Source: Kitasatospora sp. NBC_00315 (GTDB lineage Bacteria > Actinomycetota > Actinomycetes > Streptomycetales > Streptomycetaceae). Taken from it: a stretch of DNA of 64,000 nucleotides. Positions within the stretch are counted from its first letter, which is position 1; every line of letters begins with the position of its first letter. The stretch is from assembly GCF_041435095.1 (NCBI RefSeq), contig NZ_CP108025.1, positions 2,232,001-2,296,000 on the forward strand, written 5' to 3'. The translations under genes were made by a program, and so were the position numbers. Under the pieces are notes generated by a model that was not told where the DNA came from, made no database searches, and worked only from the letters and a program-made list of their open reading frames with translations. Shown here piece after piece: positions 10,923 through 19,185 of this stretch.

Positions 10923-10967
10923 ACGGGTCGGGCCCCGGGCGGCGGAGCTGCCCGGGGCCCGACCCGT
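10923..10967 (-). terminator. Strong hairpin terminator of the KimA-like permease
   Basis: A perfect 18-bp stem (10923-10940 with 10950-10967) and a nine-base loop begin seven bases past the permease stop codon. The extreme GC stem without T-tract is the usual actinomycete form. Confidence 0.8.
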
Positions 10968-10973
10968 GGAACG

Positions 10974-13007
10974 TCAGACGTTCTCCGGCTCCGGGACGGC
11001 CTTCGCCCGGGCCGGCTCGCCACGGCGCATCGCGCCGGGGGCCCGGCGGGCCGGGCGGTCGGCCCTGGGAGCCGAGGACAGCTGCCACGGCACGCTGATC
11101 ACCATCACTCCGGGGGTGAACAGCAGCCTGCTCTTGAGCCAGAGCGCCGACTGGTTGTGCAGTAGGTTCTCCCACCAGTGGCCGACCACGTACTCCGGGA
11201 TGAACACGGCCACGGCGTCGCGCGGGTTGCCCTGCCGGACGCCGCGAACATACCCGACGACCGGCTTGGTGATCTCACGGAACGGCGAGTCCAGCACCTT
11301 CAGCGGCACGCGGATTCCGAACTCGTCCCACTGAGCCCTCAGCTCATCGGTGGAGTCCTTCTCGACCGCGACGCTGACGGCCTCCAGGGTGTCGGGCCGG
11401 AACGCCTCGGCGTAGCCGATCGCCCGCAGGGTGGGCTTGTGCAGCTTGGAGACCAGCACGATGCCGTGAACCCTGGACGGCCGCGCCGACTCGGCGTGCG
11501 GGTCGTCGACGGCCAGCTCCTCGGCCACCGCGTCGTAGTGGCGGCGGATGCCGCGCATCATCAGCCAGAGCAGCACGGCCGCGACGACGGCGAGCCAGGC
11601 GCCCTGGGTGAACTTGGTGAGCAGGACGATCACCAGCACCAGTGCGGTGGTGACCGCGCCGAAGCCGTTGATGATCCGGGCGCGGTGGGCCGATCCGCGT
11701 ACCGCACTGTCGGTCTCGGTGGACAGCACTCGGTTCCAGTGCCGGACCATGCCGATCTGGGACAGCGTGAAGGAGGTGAAGACGCCCAGGATGTACAGGT
11801 GGATCAGGCTGGTGACGTCCGCCTGGTACAACCAGAGCAGGCCGCCGGCCACCACGGCGAGCGCGATGATGCCGTTGGAGAAGGCCAGCCGGTCGCCGCG
11901 GGTGTGCAGTTGGCGGGGCAGGTAGCGGTGCTCGGCGAGGATCGAGGACAGCAGCGGGAACCCGTTGAACGCGGTGTTCGCGGCCAGGATCAGCACCAGC
12001 GCGGTGGCGGCCTGGATCACGTAGAAGAGGATGCTGTCGCTGCCGCCGAAGACCGATGCCGCCAGCTGCGCGATCACGGTCTGCTGGGTGTAGCCCGCGC
12101 AGTCCCCGGCGAGGCCGGTGAGCTGGCAGGCGTCGTCGACGTAGTGCACCTTCGCGATCAGCGCGAGCGCGGTGACCCCGACGAACATCACGACCGCGGT
12201 GATGCCCATGACGGCCATCGTGCTGGCGGCGTTGCGCGACTTGGGCGCCCGGAACGCGGGCACGCCGTTGGATATCGCCTCCACGCCGGTCAGCGCCGTA
12301 CAGCCGGAGGCGAAGGCCCGCAGGCCGAGCAGCAGCAGGCCGAGGCCGGCCAGGGCGTCCTTGCCGTGCTCCGGTTCGACCCCGAACGCCGCGCTCTCGG
12401 CGACCGGCGCGTCCCCGAAGGCCACCCGGACCAGGCCGGTGGCGATCATCAGCAGCATGGCGCCGATGAACAGGTACGTCGGCGCGGCGAACGCGTTGCC
12501 CGACTCCCGGACACCCCGCAGGTTCATCGCGGCCAGGATGGCCACGAACCCCACCGCGAGCAGGACCCGGTAGTCGGCCAGGCCGTTGAAGGCCGAGATG
12601 ATGTTGTCGACGCCGGAGGCCACCGACACCGCGACCGTCATCACGTAGTCGACCAGCAGCGAGGCCGCCACCACCAGACCGGAGTTCGGCCCGAGGTTCT
12701 TCGAGACCACCTCGTAGGAGCCGCCGCCGCTCGGGTACGCGTGCACCACCTGGCGGTAGGACATCACCACGACGGCCATCAGCGCGACGACGCCCGCCGC
12801 GACCCACGGGGTCAGGTAGAGGAAGGCGGTGCCGCCGACGGTGAGCACCAGCAGGATCTCCTGGGTGGCGTAGGCCACCGAGGAGAGCGGGTCGGACGCG
12901 AAGATCGGCAGCGCCAGTCGCTTTGGGAGCAGGGTCTCGCCCAGTTCCTCGCTGCGCATGGCTCTACCGATCACGAGGCGCTTCAGCGCCTGGGGCAGAT
13001 TGAACAC
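10974..13007 (-). CDS. KimA-like APC-family potassium permease
   Basis: A 677-residue membrane transporter of the APC superfamily resembling the Bacillus KimA (YdaO) potassium-proton symporter. Matching features are the N-terminal ASDPLSSVAYATQEIL, YRQVVHAYPSGGGSYEV, the LLVDYVMTVAVSVASG helix, GCTALTGVEAISNGVPAF and the soluble C-terminal domain with LHNQSALWLKSRLL. About twelve membrane helices precede a roughly 200-residue cytoplasmic tail. The neighbouring kdp operon supports potassium as substrate. In Firmicutes, KimA is controlled by c-di-AMP; I see no c-di-AMP riboswitch upstream, but the promoter region carries several short palindromes. It is transcribed alone with its own terminator. 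Confidence 0.88.
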   Translation of the reverse strand: MFNLPQALKRLVIGRAMRSEELGETLLPKRLALPIFASDPLSSVAYATQEILLVLTVGGTAFLYLTPWVAAGVVALMAVVVMSYRQVVHAYPSGGGSYEVVSKNLGPNSGLVVAASLLVDYVMTVAVSVASGVDNIISAFNGLADYRVLLAVGFVAILAAMNLRGVRESGNAFAAPTYLFIGAMLLMIATGLVRVAFGDAPVAESAAFGVEPEHGKDALAGLGLLLLGLRAFASGCTALTGVEAISNGVPAFRAPKSRNAASTMAVMGITAVVMFVGVTALALIAKVHYVDDACQLTGLAGDCAGYTQQTVIAQLAASVFGGSDSILFYVIQAATALVLILAANTAFNGFPLLSSILAEHRYLPRQLHTRGDRLAFSNGIIALAVVAGGLLWLYQADVTSLIHLYILGVFTSFTLSQIGMVRHWNRVLSTETDSAVRGSAHRARIINGFGAVTTALVLVIVLLTKFTQGAWLAVVAAVLLWLMMRGIRRHYDAVAEELAVDDPHAESARPSRVHGIVLVSKLHKPTLRAIGYAEAFRPDTLEAVSVAVEKDSTDELRAQWDEFGIRVPLKVLDSPFREITKPVVGYVRGVRQGNPRDAVAVFIPEYVVGHWWENLLHNQSALWLKSRLLFTPGVMVISVPWQLSSAPRADRPARRAPGAMRRGEPARAKAVPEPENV

Positions 13008-13047
13008 ATGGGCGAGCGTAGGCGGATCCGGCGTTAAGACAATGGGT

Positions 13048-13212
13048 CCGAAATCGGCACACCGAGCCTCCGATGACCTCGCCGACCTGACTGTTTCCGC
13101 AGGTCAGAGAGGCCAGCCAGCTTCGACGCGCGAGCCGCCCCGGAGCGTTAATGGGTGCCGTTAAGGGATCGTCAAGATATGCCGATTAAATCGGACATGC
13201 CGCCGAAATCGG
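13048..13212. promoter_or_regulatory. Palindromic motif cluster upstream of the KimA-like permease
   Basis: Three related palindromes: CCGAAATCGG at 13048-13057 and 13203-13212, and CCGATTAAATCGG at 13182-13194. A TTGACG-like element (complement of 13161-13175) lies between them. They are in the gap between the two permease genes, so they probably control the permease that starts at 13007. Confidence 0.5.
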
Positions 13213-13234
13213 ATAATCCGCCAGGTCTGCCTGC

Positions 13235-15099
13235 CTACATCCGCATCCGCAGTCGGCACACCACCGCGTCCGTGTGCCGACGCAGTGCGCGGTCGATGAC
13301 GGCGCCGCGCTGATTCTGCAGGGCGCGCTGCCAGAGCCGGGCCGGCTCGACCTCGGGGATCAGGACGGTGATCCGGTCGTAGGCGTGTTCGGCGGCGAGT
13401 TCGTTGACGAAGGCGGCCAGCGGCGGGCCGAGTCGCCGGTGCCCGTCGGGCACCTCGACCAGCGGCACGCCGGGCCGCCACAGTTCCCAGTCGCGACGCA
13501 GGGTCTCGGCGGCCTGCCGGTCCTCGCCGTCGGGCGCGGTGTGGACGACGGTGACCGCGAGGACTTCGTCGCCCAGCGAGACGGCGGCGCTCAGGGCGTC
13601 CCGGGTGAGCCGGGTGATCACGGTGACCGGGACGACCACCAGCGAGCGCTGGCGGGTGACCGGTCCGGGCACCCGGCCGAGTTCCAGCCGGTCGCCGATC
13701 CTGGCGTAGGCGCGGTGGATGGCCTCGAACAGCAGGACGAGCAGCGGCAGCGCGAGGCAGACGCCCCAGGCGCCCTCGGTGAACTTGGTGCCAGTGACGA
13801 TCAGGGCGGCGACGCCGGTGAGCAGTGCGCCGAAGCCGTTGAGCAGTGCCTTGCCCTGCCAGCCGCGGCCACGCTCCTGGTTCCAGTGCCTGACCATGCC
13901 GATCTGGCAGATGGTGAAGCCCACGAAGACACCGATCGCGAAGAGCGGCACCAGGCTGTTCACGTCGCCGCCGGAGCCGATCAGCAGCGCGGCGGAGGCC
14001 ACCGCGAGGAACAGCACGCCGTGCCGGTGCACCTGGTGGTCGGCGCGCAGCGCGAAGACGTGCGGCAGGTGGTTGCCGCGGGCCAGCAGGCGCAGCAGGA
14101 CCGGCAGGCCGCCGAAGGAGGTGTTGGCCGCCAAGGCGAGCAGGATCACGGTGGCGAACTGGACCAGGTAGAAGCCGAAGCCGTGGCCGAGCGAGGCGTC
14201 CGCCAGTTGTGCGAGGACGGTGACCCCCTCGACCGGCTGGAGGTGGAAGCGGCCGATCAGGACGGCCAGGCCGATCAGCATCACGCCGAGCAGGCCGCCG
14301 AGGGCGACCTCGGTGTGCTGGGCGCGTTTCACCCGGGGTGTCCGGAAGGACGGGACGGCGTTGGCGACGGCCTCCACGCCGGTGAGCGCCGAGCAGCCGG
14401 CGGCGAACGCCTTGAGCAGCAGCAGCGCGCCGACGGCGGCGGCGTTGCCGGCGAGTGCCGAGCCGTGGCCGGCGGCGGCCTCGGTGCTCACCGGCGCGTC
14501 CCGGAACAGGCCGATGACGATGATCGCCAGGATCGAGAGGACGAAGACGGCCGTCGGGGCCATGAACCAGCGCGCGGACTCCGCGATCCCCCGCAGGTTG
14601 ACGGCGGTGACCACGGCGAGAACCGCCAGGCAGAGCCAGACCCGCTGCTCGTACAGCCCGGACAAGCCGAGGTCAGGGCGGCGACCCCGGCCGTGACGGA
14701 CACTGCCACGTTGAGGATGTAGTCGATCACGAGGGAGGCGGCGGCCGTCAGTGCGGTCCGTCTGCCGAGGTGGGCCTTGGCGACGGCGTAGGAGCCGCCG
14801 CCGTCGGGGAAGGCCGCGATGACCTGCCGGTAGGAGGCGACCAGCACGGCCAGCAGGACGGCGATCGAGACGGTGACCGGGAGGGTGAACCCCAGTCCGT
14901 ACGAGCCGGCCGCCGCCAGTACCAGGACGATCGACTCGGGTCCGTACGCCACCGAGGCCATCGCGTCCAGTGAGAGGGCCGCCAGGCCGCCGAGTGCGGT
15001 CAGCCGGTCGCGCTGCCGCTCCGGCGGTATGCCGGTATCGGGGGGATCCGCCTCGCCGGCGGGGTGGGTGGACGGCTGCGCGTCGGTGGCACCGAACAT
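13235..15099 (-). pseudogene. Second KimA-like APC permease, frameshifted
   Basis: Same architecture as the 10974-13007 permease: LDAMASVAYGPESIVLVLAAAG, YRQVIAAFPDGGGSYAV, the VIDYILNVAVSVTAG helix, GCSALTGVEAVANAVPSF and a soluble C-terminal domain. It starts at ATG 15099 after GGAGG. The frame is lost near 14667: the sequence reads GACAAGCCGAG on the plus strand where one extra G would restore TSALSGLYEQ. Everything after that continues intact in the shifted frame to the stop at 13235. With a single base missing and no other damage, this is either a very recent mutation or an assembly error. If functional it would be a potassium uptake paralogue. Confidence 0.75.
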
Positions 15100-15200
15100 C
15101 GAATGACCTCCGTGGATCGAATGTGCTGCCTGGATGCTGTCCCCTGTTCGGGGTGGCTTCCGACAGCCCATACGGAACCCTGACGTCCGCGCCCGGAGCC

Positions 15201-15219
15201 CTGACGCGGCCTTGATGTC
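15201..15219. promoter_or_regulatory. Element shared with the kdp upstream region
   Basis: TGACGCGGCCTTGATGTC (15202-15219) matches the kdp element at 10871-10888 at 16 of 18 positions, and both are preceded by CATACGG. Upstream repeats of TGACG (15181, 15202) suggest a direct-repeat site for an OmpR-type regulator, with KdpE the obvious candidate. The assignment is inferred. Confidence 0.5.
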
Positions 15220-15339
15220 CGCAGGAATGCCGCTGCCCCGGGGCGCCGTCGGCCTTACGGCCGTAAACGGACAGCACCTCGGGGCAGCGGTTGTGGACAC
15301 CCGGCGCCGGTGGCACGCGGCGCCGGGTGGATCAGGGGC

Positions 15340-15343
15340 CTAG
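15340..15343. repeat. Left target-site duplication CTAG
   Basis: CTAG immediately outside the left inverted repeat, matched by CTAG at 17470-17473 beyond the right inverted repeat. Confidence 0.65.
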
Positions 15344-15415
15344 GGCGCGTATCGAGTCGTGATCAATCTGCGAGTTTCGCCCTCGTGGCGGTCATGGGCC
15401 GGTAGGTCTTGCTGC

Positions 15416-15913
15416 ATGACGCGAGTGCAACTGTCGGATGCTGAGTGGGGGTTCATCGGGCCGTACCTGCCGATCGGTGAGTACGGCCCGTACCCCGAGC
15501 GGCTGCGGCAGCAGTTTGAGGGCGTGATCTGGCGGTTTCGGACGGGCGGGCAGTGGCGGGAGATGCCGCAGGAGTTCGGCGCCTGGTCGACCGTGCACAA
15601 TCGCTTCCGGCAGTGGCGGGACGGAGGCGTCTTCGAGGCCCTGCTGGAGGGCCTGATCGCGGAAGCCGCGAAGCGCGGTGAGGTGGACCTGTCCTTGGTC
15701 AGCGTCGACTCCACCACCGCGCGCGCTCACCACGATGCCGCCGGGATGCACCTGGACCAGGATGTCCTCACCGCGCTGGAGAAGGCCGCCGCCGAGGAGG
15801 AGAAGGCCAGGTCAAAGGGGGCAGCCTCGGAGAACAAAACGGGCAGGACGCCGAAACCGATCCCGAGCGCGAAGAACGACGACGCGTCCGGCGTCGGCAC
15901 AAGCTCCGGTTGA
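15416..15913 (+). CDS. IS5-family transposase, ORF A
   Basis: The 165-residue first part of a DDE transposase. It has the N-terminal helix-turn-helix region found in IS insertion proteins (LSDAEWGFIGPYLP, WREMPQEFGAWSTVHNRF) and the first catalytic Asp in VSVDSTTARAHH. The frame ends in a stop at 15911-15913. The second frame reads back upstream as ...RRRHKLRLKAALLG, so a -1 shift somewhere between about 15831 and 15913 would fuse the two. An AACAAAACG run near 15833-15841 is a candidate slip site. This two-frame arrangement is normal for part of the IS5 family and is not by itself inactivation. Confidence 0.85.
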   Translation: MTRVQLSDAEWGFIGPYLPIGEYGPYPERLRQQFEGVIWRFRTGGQWREMPQEFGAWSTVHNRFRQWRDGGVFEALLEGLIAEAAKRGEVDLSLVSVDSTTARAHHDAAGMHLDQDVLTALEKAAAEEEKARSKGAASENKTGRTPKPIPSAKNDDASGVGTSSG

Positions 15914-16419
15914 AGGCCGCCCTCCTGGGACGCTCCAGGGGCGGGCAAACCAGCAAGGTCCACCTCGCCGCCGACCGCAAGTGCCGCCCGCTGGCGTTCG
16001 TCCTGACCGCAGGCCAGGCCGCGGACAGTCCGCAGTTCATCCCCGTGCTCAAGAAAATACGCGTCCGCGGGCCCGTCGGCCGCCCCCGAACCCGGCCGGA
16101 CGCCGTCGCCGGGGATAAGGCCAACTCGTCCCGAGGCAACCGCGCCCACCTGCGCAGACGCGGCATCAAGGCAGTGATCCCGGAGAAGAGGGACCAGGCC
16201 GCCAACCGGAAGAAGAGGGGTTCAAGAGGTGGCCGGCCCGTCAGCCATGACGCCGACCTCTACAAGGAACGGAACACCGTCGAGCGCCTGATCAACAAGC
16301 TCAAGGCCTGGCGAGGTATCGCCACCCGATACGACAAGACCCCGGAAAGCTACCTCGCCGGGCTCCACCTACGCGCCTCGATGATCTGGATCAAAGACCT
16401 CACCCGCACCGCCCAGTGA
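15910..16419 (+). CDS. IS5-family transposase, ORF B
   Basis: The C-terminal part of the transposase, about 169 residues from a TTG at 15910, or longer if produced only by -1 frameshift fusion to ORF A. It begins with the family motif GRSRGGQTSKVHLA, has the second catalytic Asp in AVAGDKANSS and the final Glu region ERNTVERLINKLKAWRGI. All three DDE positions across A and B are therefore intact and the element may be active. It ends 19 bases before the internal copy of the terminal repeat. Confidence 0.85.
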   Translation: MKAALLGRSRGGQTSKVHLAADRKCRPLAFVLTAGQAADSPQFIPVLKKIRVRGPVGRPRTRPDAVAGDKANSSRGNRAHLRRRGIKAVIPEKRDQAANRKKRGSRGGRPVSHDADLYKERNTVERLINKLKAWRGIATRYDKTPESYLAGLHLRASMIWIKDLTRTAQ

Positions 16420-16483
16420 GCACAGCTCGATACGCGCCAGTGCCCTGGCAATCACGAGCCGCTGGTGTCGGAGATTCGCCCGG

Positions 16484-17233
16484 TCAGAGCGGGCTGGCCA
16501 TCCTGTAGACCGAGACATGGGAGCGCGACTCCGCAGTGAATTCCTCTCCCGTCCAGTCGGCATGCCTGGACTCCAGTGTCATTCCGGCCAGCTCGGCCAT
16601 CAGGTCAAGTTCAGCCGGCCAGATGTATCGGTGCGGGCTGCGGAACAATCGGGCCTCGCGGCCGGCCTCGGTGTCGAACCGGAAGTGGTGCGAGACGACC
16701 TGCTGGCGCAGGACATCGTAGGTATCGAGCCCGATGTAGCCCGTCGCCGACTCCCAGACCACGGCCTGCTGACCTGGTGGCAGCTTGCGAAGTTCGGGGA
16801 CCCACAGCTCGACGACGAACCGCCCGCCCGGCGCGAGGTGGCGTGCGGCGTTTCGGAAACAGGCAACCTGCTCGGCCTGCGTGAGCAGGTTGGAGATGGT
16901 GTTGTAGACGAGATAGACGAGCTGGAACTCGCCCGGAACTCGTGCAGTGGCCATGTCGCCGACGACGACCGGGATGGCCGCGTCGTCTGCCTTGGCGCGG
17001 AGCTGATCGATCATCGGCTTCGACAGCTCGATGCCACTGACCGGGACTCCGCGCTCCGCGAGCGGCACTGCCACCCGCCCGGTCCCGATGGCGAACTCCA
17101 GCACCCGCCCGCCCTCGGCGAGCTCCACGAGACGATCCACTGTCGGCCCCAGCACCGCCGGCGCGAACATGCCGGTCCCAGGGGCGTCATAGCTCTGAGC
17201 GGCCTGGTCATCCCAAATCTCACTTTGAAGCAT
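16484..17233 (-). CDS. Class I SAM-dependent methyltransferase (passenger gene)
   Basis: A 249-residue Rossmann-fold methyltransferase. The SAM-binding glycine loop is VLEFAIGTGRVAVPLAERG, followed by the acidic GIELSKPM (motif II), VVVGDMA and the post-motif FQLVYLVYNTISNL. The start ATG 17233 was chosen where similarity to the family begins (MLQSEIWDDQAAQSYD). Upstream sequence in frame lacks a pattern. It lies inside the inverted repeats of the IS5-type element and opposite to the transposase, so it travels with it. The substrate is unknown; related small-molecule methyltransferases act on sugars, phenols and amines. Confidence 0.82.
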   Translation of the reverse strand: MLQSEIWDDQAAQSYDAPGTGMFAPAVLGPTVDRLVELAEGGRVLEFAIGTGRVAVPLAERGVPVSGIELSKPMIDQLRAKADDAAIPVVVGDMATARVPGEFQLVYLVYNTISNLLTQAEQVACFRNAARHLAPGGRFVVELWVPELRKLPPGQQAVVWESATGYIGLDTYDVLRQQVVSHHFRFDTEAGREARLFRSPHRYIWPAELDLMAELAGMTLESRHADWTGEEFTAESRSHVSVYRMASPL

Positions 17234-17469
17234 GAACAGCGATGATTGCCCACCGCCCGAGGAACGGCAACACACTTTTGCCACAGTCAAGATGAGGGTG
17301 CGCCGCCCGTTCGAGCTCCGACCTGCCCCCCATGACGGGGGCCCCGAGGAGCACCGGCGGTGATCCATGTTCCGGCCGGGCACGGAACGTGACATGTCCC
17401 TATCCCACACTGGCCGGCACCTCAGCGCAGGCCTCAAGAAGTCACATTGATCACTACTCGATACGCGCC

Positions 17470-17473
17470 CTAG
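17470..17473. repeat. Right target-site duplication CTAG
   Basis: CTAG immediately outside the right inverted repeat, pairing with 15340-15343. Confidence 0.65.
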
Positions 17474-17550
17474 GAGTCGCGCCTCGAACTGGCGAGGCTC
17501 CTCTTCGCTGATTTCGATCCATCCGTAGGTTCCTACGCTGGTGCCCACGT

Positions 17551-18798
17551 TCACTCGCTGGGGGACTCCGTTGCCAGCGGGACACCGCACCGCCAGCAGT
17601 CGTTCGCGTGGTCGTCCTGGCAGACGTAGCCGATGGAACCTTCCACGCACCATTCGGCGGCCTCCTCGGACAGCAGGTCGGGCCCGGTAAGGAGCAGCCG
17701 ACGAAATTCCGTGGTGTCCGCAATGTCGGCCGGGCGGTTGGTGAACCACTCGTCGAACCAAGGCTCGTCCCGGTGCAGGCGCCAGTGCGCATTCTCCCGG
17801 TCGTCGACAGCCGTAAGGAAGCGATCGACGATGCGCCCCCAACTCGGAGCTCCGAACCAGCCGTTGTCGGACGCGCAGAAGAATTCGATCAGGGTTCGCA
17901 GGCCGAACTCCTTCTCGTGCAGGCGGTACCTTCGCCCCCATGAGATCGCATCCTGTGCCATCTCCGCGAGTTCTTCTCGCGGATCAACCTCGTGCGCCGG
18001 GTCGTCAGTGTTGTGGCAGGCCAGCCCGAGCTCGAGCACGGACTGCCCGGTCGGTAGAACCCGAGACGGGTTGACGATCGCGAGACCCACAGCGATCCAG
18101 TCGATATGGTCGAACGACAGCATCGAGCGCACGATTCGGGTGGTTGCCACGTTGATCCGCATCATCGTGCCGTCGTGGAGCGGGCTCTTCCCGGCATGCC
18201 AGTTCTCGACCGGTGTGTTGCGCCACACAGCGAGCGTGATGCGTGTGGCAGCGAGCCACAGCAGTGCGTCGTCGTCAAGGTGCCCGAACCGGTCGGCACA
18301 CTCCTGGGCGCCGTAGCGGATCAACTCTCGCGGGTTCGGCCGCGTATGGCTGTCAGACCCTTCAGACTCAGGCACGTACTCGTAGTCGCCGGCGTACTCG
18401 TCGAGGATCTCGCTCAACTCGGCTGCGCTGTAAGCCTCGCTGTACTCGGAGCCGTCCGGCCCCTCGACGGTGTACATGTCGTGGTCCCATGACACATACA
18501 CGTCATCCCAGAGCACGACGTCGTCGCACTCCATGGCGTTATCTGTCACAACCGGCCTGATGGTGATCGGCGCAGTACGCCCGTCGGTTCGCTCGCCGTC
18601 CTTCTTGGCGGCCCATGCGGTGATGACCCCGAGCGGTTTCGGGAGGAGAGGGCCGACCTCGGTGATGCTGAACGGCTCGTCGTCGTCATCGGTGTCGATC
18701 CGGCTGTTGACGAACGCGACCACCTCGGAGGGCGTGCTGACGATGGACTGGGTACCACTCTCGTTGTCGACCACTCGCCACAACGCGCTGTTCTTCAC
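17551..18798 (-). CDS. Uncharacterised acidic protein
   Basis: A 415-residue protein I do not recognise. The start is GTG 18798, five bases after GGAGA. The N-terminal 100 residues look alpha/beta (WRVVDNESGTQSIVSTPSEV). A very acidic linker follows (EYSEAYSAAELSEILDEYAG), then a mostly helical region with many tryptophans, ending in YVCQDDHANDCWRCGVPLA, which holds three cysteines that could bind metal. There is no signal peptide or membrane segment. It sits alone between the IS insertion and the integrase remnant, and its codon bias is weaker than its neighbours', suggesting recent acquisition. Confidence 0.65.
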   Translation of the reverse strand: MKNSALWRVVDNESGTQSIVSTPSEVVAFVNSRIDTDDDDEPFSITEVGPLLPKPLGVITAWAAKKDGERTDGRTAPITIRPVVTDNAMECDDVVLWDDVYVSWDHDMYTVEGPDGSEYSEAYSAAELSEILDEYAGDYEYVPESEGSDSHTRPNPRELIRYGAQECADRFGHLDDDALLWLAATRITLAVWRNTPVENWHAGKSPLHDGTMMRINVATTRIVRSMLSFDHIDWIAVGLAIVNPSRVLPTGQSVLELGLACHNTDDPAHEVDPREELAEMAQDAISWGRRYRLHEKEFGLRTLIEFFCASDNGWFGAPSWGRIVDRFLTAVDDRENAHWRLHRDEPWFDEWFTNRPADIADTTEFRRLLLTGPDLLSEEAAEWCVEGSIGYVCQDDHANDCWRCGVPLATESPSE

Positions 18799-19023
18799 GA
18801 TGCTCTCCGATCGCGGTGAGTGCACCCGGGGCGGGTACGACGCGCCGGGTCGCTCGGCGCTGACTCCAATTATGAGCTGATCAACCCGTCCGTAGTCCCG
18901 CAGGTGCTTGGCGGCGACGATGCTCGGGACGTTCGTGCGCAACCTGCTCTTCGCGGCCGGCAGCACGGCAGCCGATGGACCGCCAGGAGTGCTACCACCG
19001 GGCGGCGTGAATCCCAACCCGTG

Positions 19024-19064
19024 CGCCCGCCTGGGCGGGTCGTTCCGACCCGCCCAGGCGGGCG
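19024..19064. repeat. 19-bp-arm inverted repeat
   Basis: Arms 19024-19042 and 19046-19064 are perfectly complementary with a three-base loop (TTC). It may be a terminator, or a cruciform-forming site. Confidence 0.7.
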
Positions 19065-19122
19065 GCTGAGCGATCAGGTCCCTGAGCCGGCGTGTAGCGA
19101 CGTTGGGCAGTGGGGGCAAGGG

Positions 19123-19182
19123 CCGTCTCCCGTCGTCGGGCCCCTGCCCGGACGTCGGCAGGGGCCCGACGACGGGAGACGG
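19123..19182. repeat. 26-bp-arm inverted repeat
   Basis: Arms 19123-19148 and 19157-19182 match perfectly over 26 bp around an eight-base loop, CGGACGTC. It directly abuts the 5' end of the truncated integrase. It is longer than an ordinary terminator. Confidence 0.75.
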
Positions 19183-19185
19183 TAG

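Larger units (their letters stand above)
15344..17469 (+). mobile_element. IS5-family element with a methyltransferase passenger gene
   Basis: A 2,126-bp unit bounded by inverted repeats. The left end GGCGCGTATCGAGTCGTGAT and onward, read against the complement of the right end at 17469, agrees at 25 of 27 bases. CTAG is duplicated exactly outside both ends (15340-15343 and 17470-17473), fitting the four-base YTAR target of IS5-type elements. It contains the two-frame transposase and, in opposite orientation, a methyltransferase gene. An internal third copy of the end (complement of about 16420-16438) would give a 1,095-bp canonical IS, but that end lacks a CTAG. This indicates that the longer unit is what transposed here. 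Confidence 0.75.
18799..19185. other. Intergenic scar before the truncated integrase
   Basis: Contains the divergent promoter zone for the 17551-18798 gene and two very large hairpins (19024-19064 and 19123-19182). No gene is visible. The second hairpin ends four bases before the first integrase-like codon, so it marks a deletion or insertion joint. Confidence 0.6.
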
